A stretch of DNA of 64,000 nt, taken from NCBI GenBank assembly GCA_913057175.1, contig CAJXNP010000006.1:124001-188000 (forward strand), in the 5' to 3' direction. Below are positions 62,605-64,000 of this stretch, piece after piece. Position 1 is the first letter of the stretch, and each line of letters starts with the position of its first letter. The notes under the pieces were generated by a model. It made no database searches. It saw only the letters and a list, made by a program, of their open reading frames with translations, and was not told the DNA's origin. This stretch comes from an uncultured Cytophagales bacterium (GTDB lineage: Bacteria > Bacteroidota > Bacteroidia > Cytophagales > Cyclobacteriaceae). Made by a program: the position numbers and the translations under genes.

Positions 62605-63852
62605 TTAAGCTCTCATTGCTTCAACGGGTTTTATTTTTGCTGCTTTTCTGGCAGGTATGAATCCTGCGATTGCTCCTGAAATTACAAGGATAACGGTGGC
62701 GGTGACACACACTTTAAAATTGATATTGGGGTTGTAGAAATAATCCATTTCGATGCCGTTCTTTTCAATCATGTAGTTTGCGCCTTCCAGCATGGCGACT
62801 CCTACCACCAACCCAAAATAGCCGGCCACTCCTGTAAGAAAGATGGATTCCTGTAGAATCATGCCAATAACAGACCATGGCTTGGCTCCCACGGCTTTCC
62901 TGATGCCGATCTCATTAGTCCTATCTTTAACAATAATCAACATGATGTTGCTAATTCCAATGATACCCGCTATAAGTGTTCCTATTCCTACAAACCAGAT
63001 CAATCCATTTATACCCATAAATAGACCTTGTATCTCTTTCGCGTTTTCCTCCATGTCCATGATATAAAGTGCCTGGCGATCTTCGGGATCAAATTGATGA
63101 TGTTTTCCGAGAACTGTTCTGACTTTCTCGGCCACTTCCTGTCCACTTACACCATCTTTAGGGACAAGGGCCATCACACTTATGATTGATTGAGGATTGA
63201 AAGAAGTATTGTATGCATCGAAAGGCATGTATGCCCTTTCGGATTGACGGCCATTAAATCCAGGGTCTTTAAATACGCCAACTACTTTGAAAGCAACACT
63301 ATTGATATAAATGTATTCACCAACAGCTTCTTCATAGTGATCAAATAGTCCCTCAGCAACGGGTAAACCAACGACAACTACCTTTCTTTTTTCCCGGTGG
63401 TCGTTGATATTAAGTCTTCTTCCGGCCACATATTCCTGAAATACCTTAATATCAAAGTAGGTGGGACCAACCCCCAAGACTTCATACGTAACTTGTTTGT
63501 TGTTTCTGGTAATCTCCCAACTTCCCCTGAAATAACTGGTTTCCGGGGATAGGTCCTTTTTATTATCGATTTCATTCGAAAGGTGATCGATGTCTTCTTC
63601 CGTAAATTGGACAAACCGGCCGGCCGGCATTCCTTTATAAGGCTTGGACGTTTTTTGCGGGACGACCCAAAGGCTATTTCTCAGGTCGCTGCTGAATCCC
63701 TTTTCGATACCATTTTGCAATCCGTCACCGGCAGCTAATAACAATACCAGCATCAAAATTCCCCAGAACACACCAAACGCTGTAAGGAACGTCCTCAGCT
63801 TATTTCGCTGGATGGTTGAAAAAATTTCCTGCCATTTATCGAGGTCAAACAT
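62605..63852 (-). CDS. MacB-type ABC permease (paralogue)
   Basis: 415 residues, same layout: LRTFLTAFGVFWGILMLVLL first helix, periplasmic MacB-PCD domain, and ISNIMLIIVKDRTNEIGIRK coupling helix ending in KAAKIKPVEAMRA. Ten bases separate it from the second permease. It follows the ATPase gene by seven bases. Paralogy with the neighbour indicates duplication within the operon. Confidence 0.93.
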   Translation of the reverse strand: MFDLDKWQEIFSTIQRNKLRTFLTAFGVFWGILMLVLLLAAGDGLQNGIEKGFSSDLRNSLWVVPQKTSKPYKGMPAGRFVQFTEEDIDHLSNEIDNKKDLSPETSYFRGSWEITRNNKQVTYEVLGVGPTYFDIKVFQEYVAGRRLNINDHREKRKVVVVGLPVAEGLFDHYEEAVGEYIYINSVAFKVVGVFKDPGFNGRQSERAYMPFDAYNTSFNPQSIISVMALVPKDGVSGQEVAEKVRTVLGKHHQFDPEDRQALYIMDMEENAKEIQGLFMGINGLIWFVGIGTLIAGIIGISNIMLIIVKDRTNEIGIRKAVGAKPWSVIGMILQESIFLTGVAGYFGLVVGVAMLEGANYMIEKNGIEMDYFYNPNINFKVCVTATVILVISGAIAGFIPARKAAKIKPVEAMRA

Positions 63853-63859
63853 AATCTGT

Positions 63860-64000
63860 TCAGTTGGCTACTTTTACTTGATAATCCCTGCTGGCAATTA
63901 CTCCGTCTACAATTGAAATAACTCTTTCCGTTTTCTCAGCAATGTCTTTTTCGTGGGTCACGATCAGTACCGTTTTTCCCATATCATTTACTTCTTTGAA
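63860..64000 (-). CDS. ABC transporter ATP-binding protein (C-terminal tail only)
   Basis: Only the last 46 residues are in the window. The H-loop VLIVTHEKDIAEKTERVISI and the tail DGVIASRDYQVKVAN identify a MacB/LolD-type ATPase. The stop is seven bases before the first permease. The remainder lies beyond the right edge. Confidence 0.9.
   Translation of the reverse strand, partial: FKEVNDMGKTVLIVTHEKDIAEKTERVISIVDGVIASRDYQVKVAN

Noticed and set aside
1-64000. CRISPR array
   Set aside because: No set of evenly spaced identical repeats was found; the repeated tracts seen are low-complexity or coding.

Overview
The window reads as an AT-rich chromosome segment of a free-living member of the Bacteroidota, probably of the Cytophagia/Chitinophagia type. 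Evidence: a TonB-dependent receptor with an N-terminal carboxypeptidase-regulatory-like domain followed by a DUF4249 lipoprotein, a CTnDOT-like tyrosine recombinase, OmpA-type and PhoX-like lipoproteins, a diheme peroxidase, DUF4269/DUF4386/DUF2306 proteins, few clear Shine-Dalgarno sequences, and a promoter ahead of tyrS matching the Bacteroidota pattern (TTTG-like box, about 19 bases, then TAnnTTTG). I did not compute GC content or run searches.

Layout. 1-8790 looks like the end of an integrated element: two very large genes of unknown function (the first cut by the window edge), a membrane protein, and a tyrosine recombinase whose 5' end faces the 3' end of a tRNA-Asp gene, with four GGTAACC-type repeats between recombinase and tRNA. 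From 8864 the backbone begins: accA, an MBL hydrolase-patatin-pyruvate-kinase-like operon, an OmpA protein, a DoxX protein, and a PhoX-like lipoprotein next to a diheme peroxidase. 20-35 kb is a mosaic of small units: MFS transporter, an orphan VapB and a full VapBC pair, a VOC protein, a leucine-rich-repeat-like lipoprotein, FKBP, MmcQ/YjbR, DinB, a GH9-family enzyme, a NYN/LOTUS protein, and a cluster with a radical SAM protein overlapping a large lipoprotein gene. 35-46 kb carries regulators (MarR-like, GlxA-like AraC), DUF2236, NIPSNAP, tyrS and two tandem MDR dehydrogenases.

45.2-52.7 kb is a long minus-strand run: ABC ATPase, permease, GntR regulator, a small repeat-encoded frame, a membrane-anchored protein, TonB receptor, DUF4249 lipoprotein, a small membrane protein and DUF4386. 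A YtrA-like inverted repeat lies ahead of the ABC ATPase. 52.9-60 kb holds an exported O-methyltransferase-like protein, an APC permease, YjbQ, glnS and a TPR adenylate cyclase. The window ends in a MacAB-like export operon (adaptor, two permeases, and the tail of the ATPase).

The most unusual signal is a composite repeat family scattered between genes. It is built from three modules: GAAGTCGGAAGTCCGAAG-like runs, ACAAAG/CTCTGCG-like runs, and a TTAAAACT core that is palindromic in one copy. Two full copies share module order and frame. One lies inside the DUF4249 frame (47049-47377) and puts about 109 residues ahead of the lipoprotein signal; the other (50483-50667) forms a 76-residue frame wedged between GntR and the next gene. 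This resembles in-frame insertion of palindromic elements as known from Rickettsia, but with different sequences.
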